Assembly: GCA_016874795.1 (NCBI GenBank)
Contig: VGTG01000001.1
Coordinates: 86,735 to 150,734, forward strand
Origin: Deltaproteobacteria bacterium
GTDB taxonomy: Bacteria > Desulfobacterota > Binatia > UBA12015
Direction of reading: 5' to 3'
DNA: 64,000 nucleotides
In this document: positions 44,911-54,304 of the stretch, one piece after another
Position numbering within the stretch: the first letter of the stretch is position 1
How the letters are laid out: the number at the start of each line of letters is the position of its first letter
The notes under the pieces: model-generated
What the model saw: only the letters and a program-made list of their open reading frames with translations
Database searches by the model: none
Told to the model about the DNA's origin: nothing
Position numbers and translations under genes: made by a program

Positions 44911-45747
44911 TCAGTCCCTCGCGTCGAGGAACGCGAGCACCTCGCGGTTGAAGACCTCCGGGGTCTCGAAGTTGAAGCCGTGGCTGCCACCCGGAACCTT
45001 GACGAGCTTCGCGTCCGGGATCTCCCGGGCGAGGATGTCGGAGTTGGCGGGCGGAATCAGTCGATCGGCGTCGCCGGTGATCACCAGGGTCGGTACGCGG
45101 ATCTGGTGCAGGCGATCTGTCGCACGGTGGCCCATCACTGCGGCGACCTGGCCGAGGATCGCCTCCATGCTGAATCCGTACTGCAGCGCCCCCGAAAAGA
45201 CCTGCATCAGCTTCGGGAGCTCGCTCTCGATGAACGCCTGGTTGAACACCGTCGGCAGCATCTGCTGGAGAAAGGCGAAGGGATCGAGCGACTTGACGTC
45301 GATCTCGATCCCGCCCCCGGAGGTCACCTTCCCGCCGAGCTGCGAGACCGAGAACTCACGTTGCTGCTCGATCGCAGCGTCGGGCTCGGGATAGGTGCAG
45401 GCCAGCACCAGGCGGCGCACCCGCCCCGGGTGACGCAGCACCAGCTCCTGCGCGATCATCCCGCCCATCGAAACGCCGACGACGTGCGCGCTCGCGATGC
45501 CGAGGTGGTCGAGCAGCTGCGCGGCCTCGTCCGCCATCTGGTGGATCGAGTAGGGTCCCGCCGGCTTCGAGCTGCGGCCCACGCCACGGTTGTCGAAGGC
45601 GATGGTGCGATGGCGCCCGGCGAAGGCCGGCATCTGGAAGACCCAGGCCTGGCTGTCCGCGGCGAGCCCCATGATCAGGAGGAGTGGCTCACCGCTGCCC
45701 TGCTCCTCGTAGTATAGCTCGATGTCTCCGATTCGTGCGGTAGCCAT
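44911..45747 (-). CDS. Alpha/beta hydrolase
   Basis: GSGEPLLLIMGLAADSQAW, FDNRGVGRSSKPAGPYS, VVGVSMGGMIAQE, GGSHGFNFETPEVFN. Confidence 0.94.
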   Translation of the reverse strand: MATARIGDIELYYEEQGSGEPLLLIMGLAADSQAWVFQMPAFAGRHRTIAFDNRGVGRSSKPAGPYSIHQMADEAAQLLDHLGIASAHVVGVSMGGMIAQELVLRHPGRVRRLVLACTYPEPDAAIEQQREFSVSQLGGKVTSGGGIEIDVKSLDPFAFLQQMLPTVFNQAFIESELPKLMQVFSGALQYGFSMEAILGQVAAVMGHRATDRLHQIRVPTLVITGDADRLIPPANSDILAREIPDAKLVKVPGGSHGFNFETPEVFNREVLAFLDARD

Positions 45748-45813
45748 CCGAACCTCCCGGGAAGAGCCCCGACGCGAGGCCTTCCTTTGGGACCCGTACC
45801 GTTCGCGCGCGGC

Positions 45814-46254
45814 TCAGTCTCGTCGCGCGCCCAGGACCTCGAGGGCGCGGTCGATGAAGACTCGCTGGTCCGGATGGAGCCGAGCGCGGGCCTCGTCCGC
45901 TGGCAGGAACTCCGCTTGGTCGATCTCCCAGTCCATTTCCGCGAGCACCGTCACGGCCGGCGGCTCGAGCGGCTCGGCGAGGTAGGCGACGATCTCCTTG
46001 CGGCTCTTGACGTAGCGGGACTCGCCGAGCGCGTGCGTGATGCGGCACGCGAGCCCCGTCTCCTCTCGCGTCTCGCGCACGGCCGCAGCGGCTTCGTCCT
46101 CGCCCTTCTCGAGCATGCCCTTCGGGATCGACCACGGCTTGCCGCGGTTGTACCAGCCGCTCGGGTGGACGATGAGGAAGCGAAGCTCTCCCTCGAATCG
46201 CGCGACCACGAGGCACCCTGCCGTCCTCTTGCCCGGCTTCGTCCCTTTTCCCAC
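45814..46254 (-). CDS. NUDIX hydrolase
   Basis: GKPWSIPKGMLEKGEDEAAAAVRETREETGL Nudix box. GTG start inferred. Confidence 0.9.
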   Translation of the reverse strand: MGKGTKPGKRTAGCLVVARFEGELRFLIVHPSGWYNRGKPWSIPKGMLEKGEDEAAAAVRETREETGLACRITHALGESRYVKSRKEIVAYLAEPLEPPAVTVLAEMDWEIDQAEFLPADEARARLHPDQRVFIDRALEVLGARRD

Positions 46255-46342
46255 GGTGAGGACGCATACGCCATCCGCAAGAGCCGCGCGACGGCTTGAA
46301 CCGGCCCCGGTGCTGGCCGAAGATGGCCGCGATGGTGGCCGC

Positions 46343-46876
46343 ATGAAGACGTCGCTCGTCCTCACCTGCATCGGTCCGGATCGCCACGGGCTCGTCGAGG
46401 CGCTCGCACGCGCCGTCGCAGAGCACGACGGCAACTGGGTCGAGAGCCGGATGGCCCGCCTCGCCGGGAAGTTCGCGGGCGTGCTGCGCGTCGATCTCCC
46501 CGAGGAGCGCGCCGCGGATCTCACGAAGGCGCTCGAAGGCCTCTCCGGCGCCGGGCTTCGCGTCACCGTCGAGCCGAGCCGCGAGGAAGAGTCGCGTGCA
46601 CCCTCGCGCCTCGTGCAGCTCGCTCTCGTCGGTCGAGACCGGCCCGGCATCGTGCGCGACGTGTCGCGCGTCCTGGCCGCGCGCGGCGTCAACGTCGAGG
46701 AGCTCGAGACCGAGTGCACGAGCGCGCCCGAGTCCGGCGAGCCGCTCTTCCAGGCGAACGCGACGCTCCACGTCCCCGAAGCGCTTTCCACCGACGACCT
46801 CCGCACGGCTCTCGAGGAGATCGCAAACGACCTGATGGTCGACGTCGTGCTGGAGGATGCAGCGAAAGGCCGCTGA
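46343..46876 (+). CDS. ACT-domain protein (GcvR-like, two ACT domains)
   Basis: SLVLTCIGPDRHGLVEALARAVAEHDGNWVESRMARLAGKFAGVL...VQLALVGRDRPGIVRDVSRVLAARGVNVEELE. Confidence 0.88.
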   Translation: MKTSLVLTCIGPDRHGLVEALARAVAEHDGNWVESRMARLAGKFAGVLRVDLPEERAADLTKALEGLSGAGLRVTVEPSREEESRAPSRLVQLALVGRDRPGIVRDVSRVLAARGVNVEELETECTSAPESGEPLFQANATLHVPEALSTDDLRTALEEIANDLMVDVVLEDAAKGR

Positions 46877-47807
46877 GCCGCCCGCCGATCGCGCGCCGCC
46901 GGGAACGCCCGTCACGGGAGGCGATCTCGAGAGCGCGCTCGAGCGGCTACGCAGCGAGGTGGACGACCCCGTCGCCGGCCTCTTCGGGCCGGGCTCGAAG
47001 GTCTGGGAGGTGAACCGCGAGGGCGTCCTCTTCCTCGGCGGCGGACGTGCGGTCCTCCTGCAGCTCGCGCATCCCTTCGTCGCGCACGCGATCGAGCAGC
47101 ACTCGACGACGCGCCGCGATCCGGTGGCGCGGTTCCAGCGTACGTTCGAGCACGTCTTCGCGATGGTCTACGGCGACCTCGACTCCGCGATCGACTCCGC
47201 GCGCCGCGTTCACGCCCTTCACCGGCGCATCAACGGGGCGATCGACGAGGACGTCGGCTCGTTCCGCCGCGGCGATCCCTACGCCGCGAACGTCGCCGAA
47301 GCGCTCCTGTGGGTGCACGCGACGCTGTGGGACACGTCCGTGCAGGTGTACGAGCTCGTCGTGCGGAAGCTCTCCGCCGAGGAGAAGGATCGCTACTGGT
47401 CGGAGACGAAGCGCTTCGCTCTGCTCTTCGGGATCCCCGAGGCGATCCTTCCGGTCGACTGGAGCGGCTTTCAGGAGTACTGCCGCTCGATGTTCGCTTC
47501 GTCGACTCTCGCGGTCGGTGCTCCGGCCGCGGAGATGGCGCGCTTCATCCTGGCTGCGCCGGGGTGGCCGCTGTCGTCCTGGTTCGCGCCGGTGACGATG
47601 GCTCTCCTGCCCGAGCGGATCCGCCATCAGTATCGCGAGCCGCTCGGGCTCGCGGAGCAGGCGCTGACGAACGTGTCGCTCCAGGCGCTGCGCGCCGCCT
47701 GGTGGGCGATGCCCGGGTGGCTTCGTCACCTGCCCGCGTACCGCGCGGCACAGAGACGGATCGCGCAGGCGCCGGCATCGCGAGTGCGCGTCGCGACGGA
47801 ACGATGA
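46857..47807 (+). CDS. MpaB/DUF2236 oxygenase-like protein
   Basis: GGGRAVLLQLAHPFVAHAIEQHSTTRRDPVARFQRTFEHVFAMVYGD...LLWVHATLWDTSVQVYE. Confidence 0.88.
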   Translation: MQRKAAEPPADRAPPGTPVTGGDLESALERLRSEVDDPVAGLFGPGSKVWEVNREGVLFLGGGRAVLLQLAHPFVAHAIEQHSTTRRDPVARFQRTFEHVFAMVYGDLDSAIDSARRVHALHRRINGAIDEDVGSFRRGDPYAANVAEALLWVHATLWDTSVQVYELVVRKLSAEEKDRYWSETKRFALLFGIPEAILPVDWSGFQEYCRSMFASSTLAVGAPAAEMARFILAAPGWPLSSWFAPVTMALLPERIRHQYREPLGLAEQALTNVSLQALRAAWWAMPGWLRHLPAYRAAQRRIAQAPASRVRVATER

Positions 47808-48490
47808 AGCGCTGGCTCCGGAATTCACTCGTCGCCCTCGGCGTCCTCGTCGCGCTCGCAGCCGGCGCCTGGTTCTACTCGACGGCGCGCGAAGCGGTCC
47901 CCGAGACGTCGACCTTCGAGCTCGATCTCGGCGAGGCGCGGCGGCTCGCGCGCGCTCGCGCCGATCACATCGTCTTCACGCACGAGCACGGCGATCACAT
48001 CGACGGGGCCGCGCGCCACGAGCCGCCGGAGGAGATCGCCTCGCGAGTCCGGTTCAACCGCGCCCAGCTCGAGAACGCCCCGCGGCTCGACGAGGTCGCG
48101 ATGCCCGAGGTTCTGCGCCGCACGACGCCGATCGACTACGACGGGTTGCACGCGCTCTCCCCGGGCGTCGTCCTCATCGCGGCGCCGGGTCACACGCCCG
48201 GCAACCAGCTCGTCTTCGTAGTGCTGGAAGATGGGCGCGAGCTCCTCTTCATCGGCGACGTCGCCTGGCACATGGACGCGCTGCGGAACCTGCACTACCG
48301 GCCACGGCTCGTCACCGACTGGTTCCTCGGCGAGGATCGCGCGGCGGTGCTCGCGCAGTTCCGGACGCTACACGACCTGCTCGAGACGGATCCGAAGGTG
48401 CAGGTCGTCGTCTCGCACGACCCGGATCAGCGAGCGGAGCTGCTCCGCACGGGCGCGCTCGTCGACGGCTTCTCTCTCGCTTCGCCGTGA
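47804..48490 (+). CDS. MBL-fold metallo-hydrolase (N-terminally shortened)
   Basis: IVFTHEHGDHIDG, APGHTPGNQLVFV, FIGDVAWHMD, VVVSHDPDQ; N-terminal TM segment. Confidence 0.8.
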   Translation: MKRWLRNSLVALGVLVALAAGAWFYSTAREAVPETSTFELDLGEARRLARARADHIVFTHEHGDHIDGAARHEPPEEIASRVRFNRAQLENAPRLDEVAMPEVLRRTTPIDYDGLHALSPGVVLIAAPGHTPGNQLVFVVLEDGRELLFIGDVAWHMDALRNLHYRPRLVTDWFLGEDRAAVLAQFRTLHDLLETDPKVQVVVSHDPDQRAELLRTGALVDGFSLASP

Positions 48491-48546
48491 GCTCGCCGCT
48501 CGAGCATCGACTCTACCCGCTCGCGTCGAAGTAGGATCCGGCGTGG

Positions 48547-48971
48547 GTGCTCGCGAACCAGATGGGGCCGAACGCCCTCTGGCTTCTCGAGTGGCTCTGC
48601 GGCGACATGAAGCTCGCGCGCGGGATGCGCGTCCTCGACATGGTCTGCGGGAAAGCACTGACGAGCGTCTTCCTCGCGCGCGAGCACGGCGTGCAGGTGT
48701 GGGCGAACGATCTCTGGATCGAGCCGACGGAGAACTGGCAGCGGATCCGCGAGGCCGGTCTCGAGGAGCGCGCGGCCTCGTCTCGATCGAGGTCGCGGAC
48801 GCGCTCGCGGACGGCTGGCTCGACTGGGTGCGCTTCCTGGAGATAGTCCTCGCGAGCGGGACGCTCGATTCCGAGTGGACCTCCAGCACCGAGCGCGAGC
48901 TCGCGAAGATCCGCGAGGACGCCGGAAGGACGATGGGGTTCGTGCGCGTGATCGCGCGCCGCGTGCGGTGA
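48547..48971 (+). pseudogene. Remnant of SAM-dependent methyltransferase (centre deleted, frameshifted)
   Basis: N-part GPNALWLLEWLCGDMKLARGMRVLDMVCGKALTSVFLAREHGVQVWANDLW. C-part in another frame: SIEVADALADGWLDWVRF...EDAGRTMGFVRVIARR. Confidence 0.75.
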
Positions 48972-49037
48972 GCGTCGCAGGTCGAGGCGCGCCGCGCGTG
49001 CCTGGCGAAGCGCCCTGCGGCGCGATAGGACGGCCCC

Positions 49038-49808
49038 ATGTTGCTCGATCGCTTCAGGCTCGATGGCAAGGTGGCACTCGTCACGGGCGCCGGGCGCGGG
49101 ATCGGTGCCGGATGCGCGCGCGCGTTCGCGGAGCAGGGCGCCGACGTCGTGTGCGCGGCGCGCTCGCTCGATCAGGTCGAGGCCGTCGCGAAGGACCTGC
49201 GCGGCCTCGGTCGGAGGGCGACCGCGGTCGCGTGCGACGTCATGCAGCGCGAGCAGCTCGAGCGGCTCGTGCAGCAGACGATGGACGAGTACGGGCGGAT
49301 CGACATCCTCGTCAACAACGCCGGCGGCTTCCCGCCGGTGCCGTTCCTCCGCACGAGCGAACGCGCCTTCGAGGAGGCGTTCCGCTTCAACGTGACGACG
49401 GCGTTCCTGATGAGCCGCTTCGTGATCCCGAAGATGCTCGAGAAGGACGGCGGCTCGATCGTCAACATCTCGTCCGCGGCGGGGCGGCTCCCGATGTCCG
49501 GCTTCGTCGCCTACGGTACCGCGAAGGCCGCGCTTTCGTTCATGACGCGCGAGCTCGCGATCGAGTTCGCACCGCGGGTGCGCGTCAACGCGATCGCGGT
49601 CGGCTCGGTCGAGACGTCGGCCCTCGCACCCTTCCTCGACGCGGACGCGCGCTCGAAGATGGAAGCGCTGACGCCGATGGGTCGCCTGGGACAGGTCGAG
49701 GACATCGCGCTCGGCGCGCTCTATCTCGCCTCACCGGCGGGAAGCTTCCTCACGGGCAAAGTCGTCGAGATCGACGGCGGCCTCACCTCCGGCAACTGGC
49801 CGTTCTAA
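49038..49808 (+). CDS. SDR-family oxidoreductase (FabG-like)
   Basis: GKVALVTGAGRGIGAGCARAFAEQGADVV, NNAGGFPPVPF, YGTAKAALSFMTRELAIEF, IDGGLTSGNWPF. Confidence 0.93.
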   Translation: MLLDRFRLDGKVALVTGAGRGIGAGCARAFAEQGADVVCAARSLDQVEAVAKDLRGLGRRATAVACDVMQREQLERLVQQTMDEYGRIDILVNNAGGFPPVPFLRTSERAFEEAFRFNVTTAFLMSRFVIPKMLEKDGGSIVNISSAAGRLPMSGFVAYGTAKAALSFMTRELAIEFAPRVRVNAIAVGSVETSALAPFLDADARSKMEALTPMGRLGQVEDIALGALYLASPAGSFLTGKVVEIDGGLTSGNWPF

Positions 49809-49809
49809 C

Positions 49810-49902
49810 GGGGTCCGGTTCGTTACGGCACATCTGCACCCAGGCTCCCTCAGGCTCCCTCGCCGAGCCTGGGTGCAGATACGCCCTATCGAACCGGACC
49901 CC
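49810..49902. repeat. 93-bp imperfect palindrome (hairpin element; possible small MITE and/or terminator)
   Basis: Outer ggggtccggttcg/cgaaccggacccc and inner atctgcacccaggct/agcctgggtgcagat inverted repeats. Loop has tandem caggctccct x2. Confidence 0.75.
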
Positions 49903-50048
49903 CCTTCGAGCGATCGGAGCGACAGGCCGCCCGCGACCGCCAGCACGGCGGAGAGCCCCAGCGCGATGCTCTTGCCAGGCACTCGAGACGAACCCTACTA
50001 CGGCGCTCTCGCAGCGTCAGCCCCTGACGCTCCGCTCGAGCTGACGAT

Positions 50049-51164
50049 TCAGGACAGGAGCCGCGTCCGCTCGACGAGCCAGGCGAGGCCGGCGACGCCG
50101 ACCGCAAGCGACACGCCCTTCGCGGCGATCGTCCCGTACCTCGTCCGACCCAGGAGCGCGAAGACCGGATAGCACGCGAGGACGAGCGCGATTTGACCGA
50201 GCTCGACCCCGACGTTGAACCCGGCAAGAGAGCGCATGAGACCGGAGCTCGAGAGATCGAGCTCGCGCAGAACGCCGGCGAATCCGAAGCCGTGCACGAG
50301 GCCGAACGCGAAGGTCAGCCGCCAGCGCGCCGCGTGGCCGCTCCGCCAGAGATTCTCCACGGCGATCCACACGATCGTCAGCGCGATCGCGACCTCGATC
50401 CAACGCGACGGGAGCTGCACGAGACCGAGCCCCGCGACGGCGAGCGTGATCGAGTGCGCGACCGTGAAGGAGGAGACGATTCCGATGAGCTCGCGCAGGC
50501 GGCTGACGACGAGGAGGCCGATCAGGAAGAGCACGTGGTCGAGGCCGCCGTAGATGTGCTGCACGCCGAGGATCACGAACTGCCCGAACTGCCGCAGCCG
50601 CGACGGCGGCGCCTCCGTGAAGTAATCGAAGTCCGGCTCCGCTTCGGTGAAGACGATCTCGAGCTCCTCGCGGCCTTCCTCGCGAACGTGCGTCAGGTTC
50701 GTGTGGCTCGGACCGAGCTCGGGCCAGACCGCGAGCGAGACCGTGAGAAGCTCCGGATACGCCGCGAGCGGCCTGCGGAACGGGAATGCGACGAGCGTCT
50801 GCGGGAAGGAGCGCTCGCGCACCGATTCGATCTTCGGCGGCCAGACCGGTGCGAGCGGCTCACCGAGAGACGGTGCGCCGCCGTCGAGCGAGAGCTCGAT
50901 CCGCTTCGCCAGGTAGCTCTGCACTGCGCGCCCCGCGTGCTCGCGCTCGCCGGCGTCGATCCGATGATCGCCGTCCGCGTCGAGGTCGACGATGCGGCGC
51001 AGGACGTGCAGATCGAGGACGACCTTCGCGTCGATCGCCTCGGAGCCGACGGCGACGTCGAGATAGCTCGTGTCCGCCTGGTGGGCAGCGGCCGGCGCCG
51101 CGCATGCGAGGACGAGCGCGGGGAGCGCGAAGGCGATGCGGAGCGCGGCGCTGCCGTACCTCAT
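50049..51164 (-). CDS. HupE/UreJ-like membrane protein with N-terminal periplasmic domain
   Basis: Signal peptide ending AAAHQADTSYLDV, then GVQHIYGGLDHVLFLIGLLVV, TVAHSITLAVAGL, AFGLVHGFGFAGVL. Confidence 0.88.
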   Translation of the reverse strand: MRYGSAALRIAFALPALVLACAAPAAAHQADTSYLDVAVGSEAIDAKVVLDLHVLRRIVDLDADGDHRIDAGEREHAGRAVQSYLAKRIELSLDGGAPSLGEPLAPVWPPKIESVRERSFPQTLVAFPFRRPLAAYPELLTVSLAVWPELGPSHTNLTHVREEGREELEIVFTEAEPDFDYFTEAPPSRLRQFGQFVILGVQHIYGGLDHVLFLIGLLVVSRLRELIGIVSSFTVAHSITLAVAGLGLVQLPSRWIEVAIALTIVWIAVENLWRSGHAARWRLTFAFGLVHGFGFAGVLRELDLSSSGLMRSLAGFNVGVELGQIALVLACYPVFALLGRTRYGTIAAKGVSLAVGVAGLAWLVERTRLLS

Positions 51165-53758
51165 TCGTTCTCCGTCCACGTGACCCAGACCGGCGACGTC
51201 CACACGAGCTCGTCGTTGTCCTGATGGCCGCGCACGTAGTAGACGCTCGCCTGGTCCGGCTTCGGATCCGGATCGGTCCACGACTCCTCGACGACCGCCT
51301 TCCCGGGAGCGAAGCGCTTCACGACGGCGCCGTCCTTGACGATCGCGACCTCGTCGAACGGCGCGGTCCCTTCGAAGCGCAAGCGCAGAGCGGGAGCTTC
51401 GTCGGTCGAGAATTCTTCTCCCATGAAGTGCGCTTCGTCCTCGGGGCCGGCCCAGAGCTCGGCGATGATGTCGTCCGTCGCGGCGTACACGCGGCGCGCG
51501 CGCATCGCTTCGAGGAGAGAGGCTCGCGTGGGCTCCTTCGCCCAGACCATCGCGTAGCTGATGTGCGTCGAATGGTGATCGCTGCTCGCGATGAACCCGA
51601 GCCGATATCCCTTGGCGAGCGCGTTCGAGACGAAACCCTCCTTCCGTAGACCATTCAGGAAGACTCCCGCCGGCTCGCGCGGTGCGCCCGGCATCTCGTA
51701 GCTGTTGCGGGAGCCCTGGTAGATCTCGACGAACGGCTCGACGGCGGGATCGTTGTTGCGCCAGTCCGTCCCCATGCGCGTCGCGCTCGTGTGTGGAGCG
51801 CTGATGCCGCCGAACTCGTGCAGATAGCGGTAGAGCAGCAGCGTATCCGGCGCGGGGGCGGGATTCTTCTCGTCCGAGAGCGGCAGCCGCGGCAAGGGGC
51901 GCACGCCGCGCTCCGCGAAGATCACGTTCCGGTGGCCTTCCGGGTAGGGAAGGCTCCGCTCGTACGAGAAGACCGTCGTGAACGTGCCGGGGATGTGGAA
52001 CGCGTCCGTGGTCTTCTGGATCATCCACCAGGGATATTCGCGGTTGTGCCCGTTGTCGTGATCACCGTTTCCGACCCAGTCGAGCGCCGCGACGTCGATG
52101 GCGTAGCGCCACATGTCCTCAAGCGGTCCATCCGCGCCGCCGTCGCTCGAGAGCTCGGTGTGGCGATGAAACTCGCCGCGGAGAAGCTGCATCGTCTCGC
52201 CGCGAAGACGGATCCGCGCGGCGCGCGAGCGCACGATCGCGGCGCGCTCCGCGAGCGTCGCCGCGCTCGGCGCGACGGATTCTGCCGGCGGAGAGGAGGC
52301 CGGACGGAGCCGCGGCGCTTCCGGCTGTCCCGCCGCGGAGAGATGCCCGACGTAGAGATCGTTGTCCCACGGATCGGTCAGCGCGAGAGCGACGTCGAGC
52401 CCGAGCGGCGCTTCCGCCGCCTTCCTCGAGATGCGCCGCTGCCGGTTGTCGCTCGCCCAGACGAGACCGATCCCTCCGTCCGGCGGCGAAACGACGGCGG
52501 GCACGCTGTAGAGCAGGTTGTCGCTGTTCGGCACGAGGATCGGACCCGTCCAGTGCCCGCCCTCGTAGTACGCGGCCCATTCGAGCCACGTCGTACCGAC
52601 GGTCGAGGACACGTCGACGGCACGGCTCCGAAACAGCAGCCACGGGCGTCCTGCGCGGTCGACCGCGAGACGCGAGACGTTGTGGAAAGGCTGGCGCAGA
52701 AGCGGCCGCGCCGCTTCCATCGCCTCGGAGATCGGCTCGTCGGTCGACGGCAACGGCAGCGGGGCGTTCTTGCGGCCGCGCGGCATCACCTTCTCGACGC
52801 TTTCCTCGGGCTCGAGCCACGTCCCGTCGGGAGCGAGGACGATCAATCCGATGCGCCGATCCTTGAGGAGCGGAATTCCGTCCGCGTAGTCGAGGGTGCC
52901 GTAGTCCTTTCCCCACGTCGGCCCGCTCCACTCCCAGGAGATCCACAACCGGCCCTCGTGGTCGTACGCGGCGGTGGCGCGCGCTTCGTACTCGGGGCCG
53001 TTCGCGACCGCCTTCGGCGCGCTCGGTCGTCCTTCGAGGTCGAGCTCGCGCAACCACACGTCGTAGTCGCCCTTGTCGTAGCCGTCCCAGACGATCGCGA
53101 CGCGCCCCGGATCGGCTTCGGTGCGCCGGCTCGCCGCGATCGCGGGAGCCCAGCTGCTTCGATCGCTCGTGCTGACGACGGTCTCCTCGCCGAAGTCGCC
53201 GTCCCGGAGCTGACGTCGCGCGAGGATGCGGAACACGCCCTCGCGTACACCCTGCCACGCGACCCAGACGCGCCCCGCCGCGTCGGTCGTCGCGACCGGA
53301 GAGACGTCGTTGCCCGGGGCCTGCGAGATCCGCACCGGATCCGACGCCTTGCCGTCCACGACCGGACGAGCCCAGACGTCGAACTGGCCTTCGTTCCGCT
53401 CCGACCAGAAGACCCAGACGCGATCCTGCGCGTCGACGGCGACCGCGACCTTGTACACGTCCCGCCCCGGCTCCGTGATCGGGATCGGTGACTTCGGCGT
53501 ACCCCCTCCCGTCGGGATCGTGCGGAGCCGCACCTGATCGCCGCCGGGCGGAGCCGTCAAGAACGAAAGATCGTCCGGGGCGGTACGGAAGTTCATCGGA
53601 CGCGCCTCTCCGGGCCGCGCCGGAACGAAGCGGATCCACGCTATGTGCTCGTTTCCCTTCGAATCGAGCGCTGCCGCGGGAAAGTCGTCGTCGAGCGGCG
53701 TCTTGATGAGCGGCTCGAACGCAGCGGTCCGCTCGACCTCGACCGCCCCGCCGAGCAT
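51161..53758 (-). CDS. DUF3604-family protein (beta-propeller-like region + PHP-like C-terminal region), probably 3' part of a split gene
   Basis: LLRGEFHRHTELSSDGGADGPLEDMWRYAIDVAALDWVGNGDHDNG...IASSDHHSTHISYAMVWA. Confidence 0.88.
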   Translation of the reverse strand: MLGGAVEVERTAAFEPLIKTPLDDDFPAAALDSKGNEHIAWIRFVPARPGEARPMNFRTAPDDLSFLTAPPGGDQVRLRTIPTGGGTPKSPIPITEPGRDVYKVAVAVDAQDRVWVFWSERNEGQFDVWARPVVDGKASDPVRISQAPGNDVSPVATTDAAGRVWVAWQGVREGVFRILARRQLRDGDFGEETVVSTSDRSSWAPAIAASRRTEADPGRVAIVWDGYDKGDYDVWLRELDLEGRPSAPKAVANGPEYEARATAAYDHEGRLWISWEWSGPTWGKDYGTLDYADGIPLLKDRRIGLIVLAPDGTWLEPEESVEKVMPRGRKNAPLPLPSTDEPISEAMEAARPLLRQPFHNVSRLAVDRAGRPWLLFRSRAVDVSSTVGTTWLEWAAYYEGGHWTGPILVPNSDNLLYSVPAVVSPPDGGIGLVWASDNRQRRISRKAAEAPLGLDVALALTDPWDNDLYVGHLSAAGQPEAPRLRPASSPPAESVAPSAATLAERAAIVRSRAARIRLRGETMQLLRGEFHRHTELSSDGGADGPLEDMWRYAIDVAALDWVGNGDHDNGHNREYPWWMIQKTTDAFHIPGTFTTVFSYERSLPYPEGHRNVIFAERGVRPLPRLPLSDEKNPAPAPDTLLLYRYLHEFGGISAPHTSATRMGTDWRNNDPAVEPFVEIYQGSRNSYEMPGAPREPAGVFLNGLRKEGFVSNALAKGYRLGFIASSDHHSTHISYAMVWAKEPTRASLLEAMRARRVYAATDDIIAELWAGPEDEAHFMGEEFSTDEAPALRLRFEGTAPFDEVAIVKDGAVVKRFAPGKAVVEESWTDPDPKPDQASVYYVRGHQDNDELVWTSPVWVTWTENE

Positions 53759-53770
53759 CTTGCGCTTCGT

Positions 53771-54265
53771 TCAGAAGGGAACGTCCGAGAGAGCGAAGGA
53801 GAAATCGCCGCGGCTCGTCGTGACGTCGACGCGGCTCGAGTCGTCCACGCTGGCGAGCGAGACGAGCACGCCATTGTCGAGCATCTTCCCGCCGCCGCCC
53901 TTCGCTCCCGGGCGATTGCTCCGCCGCGCCACGCGATCGGTCATCGCGACCCACTCCGAGCCGGAAGCGCGATCCCGACCGGCGAAGCGCCAGCCGTCGA
54001 TGCCGACGACGCGGCCCGGGCTCACCTCGATCTTGCCGGACCAGTCGTTCGGCTGGCGATCGTGCAGACCGAAGCGGATGCGGAGACCGACGTCCTCGGC
54101 TCGCGACGGCGCGGCGAAGCCGAAGAGAGCGAGGATGAAGAGGGCCATCCGCCGAACGCGGTGCCGCAGGAACGAGGCCCGCGCAGCGAGGAGCATCGGC
54201 GCGGGATCGTATCCGAGGGTGCGAAAGCGCGCGAGAGACGCTTCGCGCCGTGCGGCGAATGCCAT
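53771..54265 (-). CDS. N-terminal fragment of the same DUF3604-family gene (signal peptide + first domain), ending at an in-frame TGA
   Basis: LFILALFGFAAPSRAEDVGLRIRFGLHDRQPNDWSGKIEVSPGRVVGIDGWRF...FSFALSDVPF*. The next ORF resumes 4 codons later in the same frame. Confidence 0.75.
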   Translation of the reverse strand: MAFAARREASLARFRTLGYDPAPMLLAARASFLRHRVRRMALFILALFGFAAPSRAEDVGLRIRFGLHDRQPNDWSGKIEVSPGRVVGIDGWRFAGRDRASGSEWVAMTDRVARRSNRPGAKGGGGKMLDNGVLVSLASVDDSSRVDVTTSRGDFSFALSDVPF

Positions 54266-54304
54266 GGCGTCCGACGACGCTCGCGCCTTCTCGGGCGCTC
54301 GGCT

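Noticed and set aside
53771-53773. TGA as selenocysteine codon
   Set aside because: No Cys/Sec-type redox context (VPF-TGA-TKRK) and no SECIS-like hairpin I could support; nonsense mutation or error is simpler.
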